A DNA stretch of 10,973 bases, taken from positions 1 through 10,973 of the forward strand of contig SXXD01000226.1 of NCBI GenBank assembly GCA_005789685.1, written 5' to 3'. Source of the DNA: Burkholderiales bacterium. Lineage in GTDB: Bacteria > Pseudomonadota > Gammaproteobacteria > Burkholderiales > Burkholderiaceae_C. This document shows, piece after piece, positions 1 to 7,600 of this stretch. The notes below the pieces were generated by a model, which saw only the letters and a list, made by a program, of their open reading frames with translations, made no database searches and was not told the DNA's origin. The position numbers and the translations under genes are program-made. Numbering within the stretch: the stretch's first letter is position 1; each line of letters starts with the position of its first letter.

Positions 1-657
1 GCTGATTTGATTCGCCGCTGTAATTTGAGCGGCCTTGTCCAAACCCAACAATGCCCGGGCGTGACCCATGTCAATGTCACCTGCCATCAGCATGGTTTGC
101 ACGGGCTCTGCCAAGTTCAACAAACGAAGCAAGTTGCTGGCAGCACTTCGAGAACGTCCCACGGCTTGGGCCGCCGTTTCGTGGGTGAGTCCAAACTCTT
201 TGATCAGGCGCTGTAAACCATGCGCCTCTTCAAGCGGGTTGAGGTCTTCGCGTTGAATGTTCTCAATCAAGGCCATGGCCGCCGCCGCCTCATTGGGCAC
301 ATCGCGAACCAAAACTGGCACCTCGCTCAAACCCGCCAGTCGCGATGCGCGGAAACGCCGTTCCCCTGCAATGATTTCATACTTGCCGGCATTGGTGCCA
401 TCACTTAGCTTGCGAACCAAGATGGGTTGCATGATGCCTTGAGCCTTGATGGACTCTGCCAACTCATAGAGTGCGCCCTCGTCCATTCGTGTTCGAGGTT
501 GGTACATGCCTGGCACCAACTCGCTTAAAGACAAACTACTGGGTGTTCGATTGGCTGCCGCCTCAACAGCCTGAGGCGAGCTAGGTTCGTCCTGCACCTT
601 AGGGCCCAATAAAGCTTCAAGCCCTCGGCCTAAGCCCTTTGGTTTTTTAGTGACCAT
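1..657 (-). CDS. parB: Chromosome partition protein ParB (N-terminal 219 residues, cut by window edge)
   Basis: ParB is the CTP-dependent DNA clamp that loads at parS and spreads to form the partition complex moved by ParA. The start is the ATG at 657 on the minus strand, and the frame stays open to base 1, so the 3' part is missing. Visible motifs, in order: the N-terminal ParA-contacting motif LGRGL at residues 9-13; the ParB/Srx nucleotide-binding motif GERRFRAS at 98-105; the following ENIQREDLNPLEEA segment; then a helix-turn-helix region (THETAAQAVGRSRS) that reads parS. The dimerisation domain lies outside the window. The gene overlaps the end of the upstream hydrolase by 11 bases, which suggests translational coupling. 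Its parS targets are present at 2765, 3741 and 3930. Family assignment is very secure. Confidence 0.96.
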   Translation of the reverse strand, partial: MVTKKPKGLGRGLEALLGPKVQDEPSSPQAVEAAANRTPSSLSLSELVPGMYQPRTRMDEGALYELAESIKAQGIMQPILVRKLSDGTNAGKYEIIAGERRFRASRLAGLSEVPVLVRDVPNEAAAAMALIENIQREDLNPLEEAHGLQRLIKEFGLTHETAAQAVGRSRSAASNLLRLLNLAEPVQTMLMAGDIDMGHARALLGLDKAAQITAANQIS

Positions 658-1201
658 GTTTTTTTTCTTTCATCAATTCATTCAACAAGGCGTGGCCTTC
701 AGGCCAGTCACCCAAATTTGATTCAGCGTTCAAATGACCGCGTTTGCCCAAATTTAACCATTCAGAACCCCATGCGTTCGCAAAAAATTGGGCTCGCTCA
801 GTTGTGCAATAAGGGTCGTTTTCGCTTCCTATCAACAGAGAGTTGAAAGGCAAGCGCTTCAACTCAATCGGCTGCCAGCTTGAAAAAACATCTTGTAAAT
901 GGGGCGCCTCTACATCACCTGGCGCCACCAACAGCGCGCCTTGGACCTTGTGACACTGCACAGAAACTTGCGCCCAAGCAGCAACGTGAATGCAGCCTAA
1001 GCTGTGTGCAACCAAGTAAATCAGTCCGCTTAAATCAGACACGACATCCTCCAATCGGGCCAACCAGTCGCCACGAAGCGGCCGATGCCAGTCATGCTGT
1101 TCAACCACTTGATAGCCATGCAAATGAACCCAGCGCATTTGCCAATGTAAGGGCCCACTTCCTTGCCATCCCGGCAATATAAGAACATTCAGCTTTTTCA
1201 T
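647..1201 (-). CDS. RBBP9/YdeN-type alpha/beta serine hydrolase inside the par operon
   Basis: This is a 184-residue single-domain alpha/beta hydrolase of the RBBP9/YdeN (DUF1749-like serine hydrolase) type. The N-terminal LILPGWQGSGPLHWQ is the family signature. The catalytic triad can be read off as Ser67 in VAHSLG, Asp129 in GSENDPY and His156 in KRGHLNAES. No signal peptide is visible, so it should be cytoplasmic. The substrate is unknown; members are esterase- or amidase-like. The ATG at 1201 lies 18 bases after the parA stop, with only a weak ribosome site. The 3' end overlaps the parB start by 11 bases (647-657), so it is co-transcribed with parA and parB and probably coupled to parB translation. 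A role in partition is not shown by the sequence; it may simply be a passenger in the operon. Confidence 0.88.
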   Translation of the reverse strand: MKKLNVLILPGWQGSGPLHWQMRWVHLHGYQVVEQHDWHRPLRGDWLARLEDVVSDLSGLIYLVAHSLGCIHVAAWAQVSVQCHKVQGALLVAPGDVEAPHLQDVFSSWQPIELKRLPFNSLLIGSENDPYCTTERAQFFANAWGSEWLNLGKRGHLNAESNLGDWPEGHALLNELMKEKKHGH

Positions 1202-1219
1202 ACAGACTCAATGACGCAC

Positions 1220-1990
1220 TCAGAGTGTTGGAATGCGTTGCACCAACTCCTTGGCAAACTCCACAAATGCCTGGCTTCCTTTGGCCGATGGGTCAAACAC
1301 CACCCCAGGCAAGCCATAGCTGGGGGCTTCTGCCAAGCGCACATTGCGAGGAATGACGGTGTCAAAAACCTTGTCGCCAAAGTGCGCCTTCAACTGTTCG
1401 CTGACCTGTTGCTGTAATGTAATTCGAGGGTCAAACATGACGCGCAACAAACCTATGATTTTCAAATCGGGGTTCAAATTGGCATGAACCTGCTTGATGG
1501 TGTTCACCAAATCAGTGAGCCCTTCCAGCGCAAAATACTCGCATTGCATGGGTACGATCACGCCGTTTGCCGCACACAAGCCATTCAAAGTGAGCATCGA
1601 AAGAGACGGTGGGCAGTCGATTAAAACAAAATCAAAATCAGAGTCAGCAACATCCAACGCCAACTTTAAACGCTGATCGCGTCTTTCAAGATCAACCAAT
1701 TCAACCTCGGCACCAGCCAATTCGCGGTTCGCGCCCAGCACGTGATAACCACATTTCTCAGAAAAAGTGGCCGCCTCTTTGATGCTGGCCGACTCCAATA
1801 AAACGTCATAGACGCTGAGTACCAACTGCCTTTTGTCAACACCTGAGCCCATGGTTGCATTGCCCTGTGGATCGAGGTCAACCAACAAAACACGTTGCCC
1901 CACTTTGGCCAAGCCGGCGGCCAAGTTAACCGCCGATGTGGTCTTGCCAACGCCGCCTTTTTGATTTGCAACACAGAATATCTTTGCCAT
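1220..1990 (-). CDS. parA: Chromosome partition ATPase ParA (Soj type)
   Basis: A 256-residue MinD/ParA-family ATPase that binds the nucleoid as an ATP dimer and is stimulated by ParB to move the origin region. The deviant Walker A motif KGGVGKTT is at residues 11-18, A' VDLDPQGN at 37-44, and Walker B VLIDCPPSL at 122-130 with Asp125. The MFDPRITL and IPRNVRLAEAPSYG segments typical of chromosomal ParA follow at about 185-192 and 213-226. It has no N-terminal DNA-binding extension, which separates it from plasmid type Ia ParA. Length and motifs are complete. The ATG at 1990 lies 31 bases downstream of the lysE-like stop; its ribosome site is A-rich and weak. The hydrolase and parB follow on the same strand. 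Confidence 0.97.
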   Translation of the reverse strand: MAKIFCVANQKGGVGKTTSAVNLAAGLAKVGQRVLLVDLDPQGNATMGSGVDKRQLVLSVYDVLLESASIKEAATFSEKCGYHVLGANRELAGAEVELVDLERRDQRLKLALDVADSDFDFVLIDCPPSLSMLTLNGLCAANGVIVPMQCEYFALEGLTDLVNTIKQVHANLNPDLKIIGLLRVMFDPRITLQQQVSEQLKAHFGDKVFDTVIPRNVRLAEAPSYGLPGVVFDPSAKGSQAFVEFAKELVQRIPTL

Positions 1991-2021
1991 TTGTGAATCT
2001 TTTATTTTCTCGCTGGTGCGA

Positions 2022-2636
2022 TTATTTGCCCAAGGCCAATTTCAGACCAAATCCGATTAAGAACAAGCCGGCAATTTTTTGCAAGAACCCAGACACTTTG
2101 GGGTTGGCTCTAAGGCGTGTTGCCATCCTGTGGGTGATGACCACAACGCCAAAACAGTACAGGAAACCCAAAACGGCAATGTTAGCCGCCATGAATACAA
2201 AAGTAATCATTCCTTGGTGCTGTTCAGGGTCAATGAATTGGGGGAAAAAAGCAAAATAAAACATGATTGCCTTGGGATTGAGCAAAGTGATGAACATGGT
2301 TTCTTTGAAATATTGACCGGGGGTGATCTTGATCGATGGCCCCTCACCCGGCTTGGCAAAGACCATTCTAAAACCCAACCAGGCTAGGTAAGCGGCGCCC
2401 AACCATTTCAGGGCCATAAACAAATGAGGATAGGTTTGCAGAAGTGCCGCCACACCGGCCACGGTCATCCACAACAAAATTTGGTCGCCCAAAATCAAGC
2501 CCGCAACAGAGGCGGTTCCTCCCCTCATGCCACCTTGGGTGGTAGAGGTAATCAAGGCCAGATTGCCAGGGCCGGGCAAGAATAATAGCAAGACGAAGGC
2601 TGCAACAAAAGCGCCATAATCAGAAATTCCAAACAT
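2022..2636 (-). CDS. LysE/RhtB-family amino-acid exporter
   Basis: An inner-membrane exporter of the LysE/RhtB family (amino acids or similar small solutes; the substrate cannot be read from sequence). The 204-residue protein carries the N-terminal PGPGNLALITST motif at about 21-32 and NPKAIMFYFAFFPQF at about 120-134, both family hallmarks. Hydrophobic segments lie near 8-28, 43-66, 72-92, 118-134, 146-168 and 186-202, giving the usual six. I chose the ATG at 2636 over the TTG at 2660, because homologues begin directly at the first membrane segment and GAGAAAG stands just upstream of this ATG. It lies 40 bases after rsmG and 31 before parA, within the same transcription unit. A functional link to partition or tRNA modification is not evident. 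Confidence 0.9.
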   Translation of the reverse strand: MFGISDYGAFVAAFVLLLFLPGPGNLALITSTTQGGMRGGTASVAGLILGDQILLWMTVAGVAALLQTYPHLFMALKWLGAAYLAWLGFRMVFAKPGEGPSIKITPGQYFKETMFITLLNPKAIMFYFAFFPQFIDPEQHQGMITFVFMAANIAVLGFLYCFGVVVITHRMATRLRANPKVSGFLQKIAGLFLIGFGLKLALGK

Positions 2637-2676
2637 CAAAGGCTTTCTCAGTGAGCCCAAGTGTAAGGGGCGAAAC

Positions 2677-3390
2677 TCAGGTCGCGCTTGCTTCAGTAGA
2701 CAAAGTTACTGATTTTTTCATCCATACCATGCAACGATCGGCCTCCAAACCAGGAACTTGGAGTTGTTCCACGTGAAACACTTCTACAAAAGAAGGCAGC
2801 GCCGCCATCTCTGCTTCGGGCAACTTGCCCTTCATGGCCATCCAAACACCGTCTTCTGACAAGGCGCCTGCAGACCAATTGACAAAGTCTGGCAAAGCGG
2901 CAAATGCTCTGGAGCAGATGACGTCAAAAGGCCCTGTCAAGCTTTCTACCCGCGCATGAACCCCGCGCAAGTTTGACAACCTTAAGCTGGCTGCCACCTG
3001 TTGCACAAATGCCGCCTTTTTAGAAACCGTATCGACACATGTGACGCGGATGTGGGGGCAACAAATGGCAATCACCACCCCTGGCAAACCACCGCCCGAG
3101 CCCACATCCAACAACTCGACTTCTTGGCCAACGCCTCTTGCGCTTTGGGCAAGATGGCGAAGTAAGGGGGAAATTGACGACAAGCTGTCTAGCAGATGGT
3201 GGGTCAAGATTTCCTGCGGCGTTTTCAACGCTGTGAGGTTATAAACCCTGTTCCACTTTTGAATGAGCGCCATGTAGCTCAACAACTGTCGCTGCTGGGC
3301 CTCTGGCACATTCAATTCCAACGCTTTTACCCCCAAGGAAAGCGCTTGAAGAGACTCCCCTTTGGGCAAGCCTTCGGCCACGGCCGTCAT
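2677..3390 (-). CDS. rsmG: 16S rRNA (guanine527-N7)-methyltransferase RsmG
   Basis: Formerly gidB. It transfers a methyl group from S-adenosylmethionine to N7 of G527 in 16S rRNA of the small subunit; loss gives low-level streptomycin resistance in other bacteria (family knowledge). The 237-residue protein shows WNRVYNLTA at 46-54, HHLLDSLS at about 64-71, the SAM-binding loop [12 protein letters not shown] at 93-104, an acidic VD at 119-120 and SRAFA at 160-164. It is somewhat longer than the E. coli protein (207 residues), mainly at the N-terminus. The start ATG overlaps the mnmG stop as ATGA (3387-3390), a classic translational coupling arrangement. Residues 205-209 (FHVEQ) are encoded by a parS site, so this part of the gene doubles as centromere DNA. 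Confidence 0.96.
   Translation of the reverse strand: MTAVAEGLPKGESLQALSLGVKALELNVPEAQQRQLLSYMALIQKWNRVYNLTALKTPQEILTHHLLDSLSSISPLLRHLAQSARGVGQEVELLDVGSGGGLPGVVIAICCPHIRVTCVDTVSKKAAFVQQVAASLRLSNLRGVHARVESLTGPFDVICSRAFAALPDFVNWSAGALSEDGVWMAMKGKLPEAEMAALPSFVEVFHVEQLQVPGLEADRCMVWMKKSVTLSTEASAT
2765..2780. promoter_or_regulatory. parS site within rsmG (one mismatch)
   Basis: TGTTCCACGTGAAACA differs by one base from the palindromic TGTTTCACGTGAAACA and matches the general form TGTTNCACGTGAAACA. It lies in the rsmG reading frame (residues 204-209, read as V-F-H-V-E-Q) and about 2.1 kb upstream of the parB start. It is expected to be a ParB loading site. Confidence 0.88.
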
Positions 3391-5423
3391 GGCGTCAAAC
3401 TCGCCGAACCTTCCGCAATCGACTCCACCACCCCGGGCTTGACCGACAGGAACTCCTTAAAACCACCCCTTTTGAGATAAATCAGCAGCAAGGAAATGGT
3501 TGCGGGGGTAACTCCAGAAATTCGAGATGCCATGCCCAGGGTTTCTGGGCGATGCTTAGACAAGGTTTGTCGAGCCTCGATCGACAAAGAAGAGACCAGA
3601 AGGTAGTCAAGTTTGGCGGGCAACTTCAGGTTTTCAAAATGAACTGCACGCTCAACCTCGACCCTTTGTCGATCAATGTACCCCGCATACTTGGCCGCAA
3701 TCTCAACCTGTTCAATGACGGATGCAGAGAGCTCGCCCAATGTTTCACGTGAAACAGTTGTTGAAGCATAACGATCGGCATCCAATGACAACAGGCTTTC
3801 ATAACTCACACCAGGTCGGCGGAGCAAGTCAAACAAATTGTGCTCATGCTCAATGGCTTTGCCCAGAACTCGTGCCGACTCTGCATCTGGTAGATTTTTC
3901 GGATTGACCCACGTTGACTTAAGACGCTCTGTTTCGCGTGAAACAGCTTCGCGCTTTGTACAAAAAGAAGCCCAGCGCTCATCGTCCACCAGGCCCATTT
4001 TGCGGCCCGCCTCCGTCAAGCGCATGTCTGCGTTGTCTTCCCTGAGTTGCAGTCGAAATTCTGCCCTGCTGGTAAACATGCGATAAGGCTCGGTGACGCC
4101 TTTGGTAATGAGATCATCTACCAGCACGCCCAAATAAGCTTGGTCGCGGCTCGGCAACCATGCGCCGCCCATGTCATTGCCTGCGCCTGACAAAGACCGG
4201 CATTGAAGCGCGGCATTGATTCCAGCAAACAAGCCCTGCGATGCAGCTTCTTCGTAACCTGTCGTGCCATTGATTTGGCCAGCAAAGAAGAGCCCCCCAA
4301 TTTGACGCGTTTCAAAACTGCTTTTCAATGAGCGCGGGTCAAAGTAGTCATACTCAATGGCATAGCCAGGTCTCAGGATGTGGGCGTTTTCAAGCCCCTT
4401 CATAGACCGAACCAATGCGTATTGAATGTCAAAAGGCAAACTGGTAGAAATGCCATTGGGATAAAACTCATGGGTGGTCAGACCCTCGGGCTCTAAAAAG
4501 ATTTGGTGGCTGTCTTTGTCGGCAAAGCGATTGATCTTGTCTTCCACGCTTGGGCAGTACCTAGGGCCAACACCTTCAATCTTGCCCATGAACATGGGGC
4601 TTCGGTCAAAGCCAGACCGAATGATGTCGTGCGTTCTCTCGTTGGTATGCGTAATCCAACACGGCATCTGTGCGGGGTGCATGTCTGCACGTCCCATGAA
4701 GCTGAAAACAGGAACGCCGGCTTCGGCATTCAAGCCGCCCGGCATGCCATCGCCAGGCTGCTCTTGGCACTTTGAAAAGTCAATGGTGCGCCCATCTAAG
4801 CGCGGCGGCGTACCCGTTTTCAAGCGGCCCTGAGGTAGCTTGAGTTCTTTCAAGCGAGCAGACAAACTGACCGCAGGAGGATCACCCGCCCGCCCTGCCG
4901 AATAGTTTTCCAAGCCAACATGGATCTTTCCATCTAGGAATGTACCGGCCGTCAAGACCACTGTTTTTGATCGGAAGCGAACGCCCACTTGCGTGACAGC
5001 CCCCGCCACGCGGTATTCTACGCCATTTGATTCAACCATGAGGTCGTCAACTGCCTGCTGGAATATCCACAGGTTTTCTTGATTCTCGAGGCGACGGCGG
5101 ATGGCCGCCTTGTACAAAATTCGATCCGCTTGAGCGCGCGTAGCACGCACAGCCGGCCCCTTGGAGCTGTTCAAAATTCGAAACTGTATACCGCCCTCGT
5201 CGGTTGCGATGGCCATGGCACCGCCCAAAGCATCGACCTCCTTCAACAGGTGGCCTTTGCCAATGCCCCCGATAGAGGGGTTGCAACTCATCTGGCCTAA
5301 GGTCTCGATGTTGTGCGTCAGCAAGAGCGTTTGACAACCCATGCGCGCAGACGCCAACGCGGCCTCGGTGCCCGCATGGCCGCCGCCGACAACGATCACA
5401 TCAAATTCTTGTGGGTAAAGCAT
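3387..5423 (-). CDS. mnmG: tRNA uridine-5-carboxymethylaminomethyl modification enzyme MnmG
   Basis: Formerly gidA. With the GTPase MnmE it builds the (carboxymethyl)aminomethyl group on U34 of certain tRNAs, using FAD, NADH and methylene-tetrahydrofolate. The 678-residue protein has the FAD Rossmann loop GGGHAG at 13-18. Both functional cysteines are visible: Cys47 in [12 protein letters not shown], and Cys290 in [11 protein letters not shown], equivalent to Cys277 of E. coli. The second signature, [17 protein letters not shown], starts at 381. It is longer than the E. coli enzyme (about 629 residues), partly from about 13 extra residues before Cys290 and partly from a C-terminal tail of about 20. 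I chose the ATG at 5423 (GGTGA just upstream) over the TTG at 5426. VSRET occurs twice (494-498 and 557-561), each encoded by a parS site. It heads the leftward cluster. Confidence 0.97.
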   Translation of the reverse strand: MLYPQEFDVIVVGGGHAGTEAALASARMGCQTLLLTHNIETLGQMSCNPSIGGIGKGHLLKEVDALGGAMAIATDEGGIQFRILNSSKGPAVRATRAQADRILYKAAIRRRLENQENLWIFQQAVDDLMVESNGVEYRVAGAVTQVGVRFRSKTVVLTAGTFLDGKIHVGLENYSAGRAGDPPAVSLSARLKELKLPQGRLKTGTPPRLDGRTIDFSKCQEQPGDGMPGGLNAEAGVPVFSFMGRADMHPAQMPCWITHTNERTHDIIRSGFDRSPMFMGKIEGVGPRYCPSVEDKINRFADKDSHQIFLEPEGLTTHEFYPNGISTSLPFDIQYALVRSMKGLENAHILRPGYAIEYDYFDPRSLKSSFETRQIGGLFFAGQINGTTGYEEAASQGLFAGINAALQCRSLSGAGNDMGGAWLPSRDQAYLGVLVDDLITKGVTEPYRMFTSRAEFRLQLREDNADMRLTEAGRKMGLVDDERWASFCTKREAVSRETERLKSTWVNPKNLPDAESARVLGKAIEHEHNLFDLLRRPGVSYESLLSLDADRYASTTVSRETLGELSASVIEQVEIAAKYAGYIDRQRVEVERAVHFENLKLPAKLDYLLVSSLSIEARQTLSKHRPETLGMASRISGVTPATISLLLIYLKRGGFKEFLSVKPGVVESIAEGSASLTP
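3741..3756. promoter_or_regulatory. parS site within mnmG (perfect consensus)
   Basis: TGTTTCACGTGAAACA is a perfect 16-base palindrome and an exact match to the widely conserved chromosomal parS. In the mnmG frame it encodes VSRET at residues 557-561. ParB is expected to load here; it is the strongest of the three sites. Confidence 0.96.
3930..3945. promoter_or_regulatory. parS site within mnmG (CGCG-core variant)
   Basis: TGTTTCGCGTGAAACA differs from consensus at one central base (A to G), which breaks the perfect palindrome. It encodes a second VSRET (residues 494-498) in mnmG, 174 bases from the perfect site. It is a probable ParB site; affinity may be somewhat lower. Confidence 0.85.
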
Positions 5424-5580
5424 CAAATCACCAGTCCATCACCGTAAGGGCGGCGCTGCTCGCGCCGTGAGAGGCCTGAGGCCAAGGGGCTTGATTTTAT
5501 CTGCATCGGGTGTTCCTTGCGTGACTGATCGCAGCAGCCCTTTCAAGCTAAGCTTGTGACGCCCAGCAACAGGAGGCCCC

Positions 5581-6366
5581 ATGAGCGAACCCCAAACACA
5601 TCAAGCGCGTTGTCATCCCGATGAATGGCAGCTGCGTGTCGATTTAGCTGCGTGCTACCGCTTGGTTGCTTTGTATGGTTGGAGCGATTTGGTTTTCACC
5701 CACATCAGCGCCAAATTGCCGGCCTCGGTGTGCGGTGAGGAACATCATTTTTTAATCAACCCCTATGGCCTGATGTTTGATGAAATCACAGCCTCAAGCT
5801 TGGTGAAGATCGACATGCTGTGCAACAAGCTCGATTCAGAGAACCCCTATCCGGTGAATCCTGCCGGCTTCGTCATTCACAGCGCCGTGCACGAAGCGCG
5901 CCCAGACGCAGAGTGCGTGCTACACACGCACACACGCGCAGGTATCGCAGTGAGCGCGCAAAAACAAGGCGTGCTGCCCATCAGCCAGCAAAGCACCTTT
6001 GTGCTTGCATCCTTGGCCTATCACGACTACGAGGGCGTTGCCATTCGCGACGATGAAAAAACGCGTTTGCAAAAAGACTTAGGGGACGCTAATTTTTTAA
6101 TGCTGCGCAATCATGGCTTGCTCACCGTGGGTAAAACCATTGCCGATGCATTCTTAGGAATGTACACCTTTGAAAATACCTGCCGTATTCAAGTCGATGC
6201 GCTTGCAGGTCAAAGCAGCGCCGCCGATCTTACGGCGGTCAACCCTGAAATTTTGAATGGCATTGCACACGTGATCAAGGTCCAAACTGGCGGCTTGGGT
6301 GGTAGTTTTGTTTGGCCCTCTTTGTTGCGAAAACTCAATCGCGAGAACCCTGGCTTCGACGTCTGA
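5581..6366 (+). CDS. Class II aldolase/adducin family protein
   Basis: A 261-residue cytoplasmic protein of the class II aldolase/adducin fold, which in enzymes such as fuculose-phosphate aldolase uses a divalent metal to cleave sugar phosphates. Visible features: YGWSDLVFTHISAKLP at about 32-47, the metal-ligand pair HTH at 115-117 within VLHTHTRAG, and a third histidine in RNHGLLTVG (His178). Members of this length in proteobacteria are commonly annotated only to family level, and the substrate is unknown. The start is well supported by AGGAGG at 5571-5576, four bases before the ATG and the best ribosome site in the window. It is divergent from mnmG across 157 bases and converges on the MFS gene with 7 bases between stops. 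It appears to be a single-gene unit. Confidence 0.9.
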   Translation: MSEPQTHQARCHPDEWQLRVDLAACYRLVALYGWSDLVFTHISAKLPASVCGEEHHFLINPYGLMFDEITASSLVKIDMLCNKLDSENPYPVNPAGFVIHSAVHEARPDAECVLHTHTRAGIAVSAQKQGVLPISQQSTFVLASLAYHDYEGVAIRDDEKTRLQKDLGDANFLMLRNHGLLTVGKTIADAFLGMYTFENTCRIQVDALAGQSSAADLTAVNPEILNGIAHVIKVQTGGLGGSFVWPSLLRKLNRENPGFDV

Positions 6367-6373
6367 GTTGTCT

Positions 6374-7600
6374 TCATTTTTTTTGAACGGGTTTTTGCTG
6401 CCACGCCAACACGGCGCCAATCAGCAAAGCCGCTGCAGAGAATAGAAGACCACGCTGCAGGCCACCAGGGCCATCGGCGATCCAACCCACCGCAGTGGGT
6501 CCAATGATTTGCCCAAGCGCAAAGATGACTGTGAAAACACTGATACCAGCCGGCCACTGTGACGGCACTAGATTGTGTTTCACCATGGCCGTGGTCGATG
6601 CAACCACCGACAAAAAAACACCCCCAAACAACACCCCTGAAACAAGCATCATGGGCCAAGAAGATGTGATGACAGGAATGACGGTAGCGAGACTGAGCAA
6701 CGCATTCAAAATAGACAAAGACTGACCGCCTCGATAGCGATTCAACAGGCCCGCCCAAATTCTAGAAGAGGCAAGCACGGCAAGTCCCAGCGAAGCATAA
6801 AACAAAGTAATCTCTGTTGCGCTTGCGCCTTGCTCGCGCAACACGGCCACGACGAAGGTCATGTAACCAATATAGCCGACACCAAACAGGCCATAGCCTG
6901 CCAGTGCGAACACCCAGTCGGGCCAATGCATTTGAGCGGCTTGATGTTTGTCAGTGGCGCCATTCATTTCTGAAAGCGCCAACTCATCCGTCCAACGCTT
7001 CATAGGCAAGCGGATGAAGAACAACACAAGCGTCATGGTGAAACACGCAAGAGCCAATCCCCACCAAGCCCACGCCCATGGATGCGCAAGGGCTTGTTCG
7101 TCCGCGGCCGACAACGCGACAGGAACCAGAACGGCTGAAAGCGCAATGCCCCACCCGGTGCCGCCGTAATAAAGACCCAACAACAAACCCGACTGCGAAG
7201 GCCAATGCACGCCAAGCTTGGCCGCCAACAAACCACCAGAGACAAATACCGCCGCACTGACACCTCCAGCCAACAGGCGCTGAATCAAAAGAAGGGGCGT
7301 TTCAGAAAAAAAGCCTGTAAGCGCCATCAACAAAGAGGCGATGAAGGCGCCGCCGATCAAAACCTGCACAGCCCCCCAACGCTTCAACATGTAAGGCGTG
7401 ATCAGGGCGCCGACCAAATACCCCACTGCGTTGAACGTGTTCATGCTGCCTGCTAAGGTATAGGTCCAAGACAAGTCTTCGCGCATGGGGGGCAACAACA
7501 AGGCGTATGCAAACCGTGTGATGCCAAGTGAAACGGCCGCCGCCATTGAAATGCAAATTGCCAACCAGAGCGCTGTCAAAAACCTTATGCTTTGCGTCAT
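6374..7600 (-). CDS. YbfB/YjiJ-family MFS permease
   Basis: A 408-residue inner-membrane transporter of the major facilitator superfamily, YbfB/YjiJ branch, substrate unknown. The N-terminal segment with GITRFAYALLLPPMREDLSW (residues 26-45) is typical of this branch. Hydrophobic stretches form two halves of about six segments, separated by a charged central loop at about 200-227. I chose the ATG at 7600, directly before the first membrane segment. An open extension to 7711 would add 37 residues lacking membrane character, all within the neighbouring gene. The start overlaps that of the divergent flavin oxidoreductase, both using one CATG. No good ribosome site is seen: the only AAGG is about 15 bases upstream. 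Its 3' end nearly touches the aldolase gene. Confidence 0.88.
   Translation of the reverse strand: MTQSIRFLTALWLAICISMAAAVSLGITRFAYALLLPPMREDLSWTYTLAGSMNTFNAVGYLVGALITPYMLKRWGAVQVLIGGAFIASLLMALTGFFSETPLLLIQRLLAGGVSAAVFVSGGLLAAKLGVHWPSQSGLLLGLYYGGTGWGIALSAVLVPVALSAADEQALAHPWAWAWWGLALACFTMTLVLFFIRLPMKRWTDELALSEMNGATDKHQAAQMHWPDWVFALAGYGLFGVGYIGYMTFVVAVLREQGASATEITLFYASLGLAVLASSRIWAGLLNRYRGGQSLSILNALLSLATVIPVITSSWPMMLVSGVLFGGVFLSVVASTTAMVKHNLVPSQWPAGISVFTVIFALGQIIGPTAVGWIADGPGGLQRGLLFSAAALLIGAVLAWQQKPVQKK

Noticed and set aside
2465..2473. TCATCCACA, an 8-of-9 DnaA box inside the LysE-type gene
   Set aside because: Isolated, within coding sequence and not AT-rich; treated as background, as is ATATCCACA at 5063-5071 in mnmG.
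5473..5483. GGCCTGAGGCC palindrome upstream of mnmG
   Set aside because: A one-base loop cannot form a hairpin and there is no T-run; it is short enough to be chance in GC-rich DNA.
5494..5499. TAAAAT on the minus strand as a -10 element for mnmG
   Set aside because: No -35 hexamer resembling TTGACA is found at 16-18 bases spacing, so a promoter cannot be supported, although one must exist in this 157-base region or nearby.
6210..6758. 182-codon minus-strand open frame
   Set aside because: It spans parts of the aldolase and MFS genes in another frame, with no recognisable domain; both overlapped genes are secure, so it is a shadow frame.
7485..7598. Upstream extension of the OYE reading frame (start at 7485)
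   Set aside because: These 38 codons lie wholly within the MFS coding sequence, resemble no part of the OYE family, and the family N-terminus begins at the ATG at 7599.
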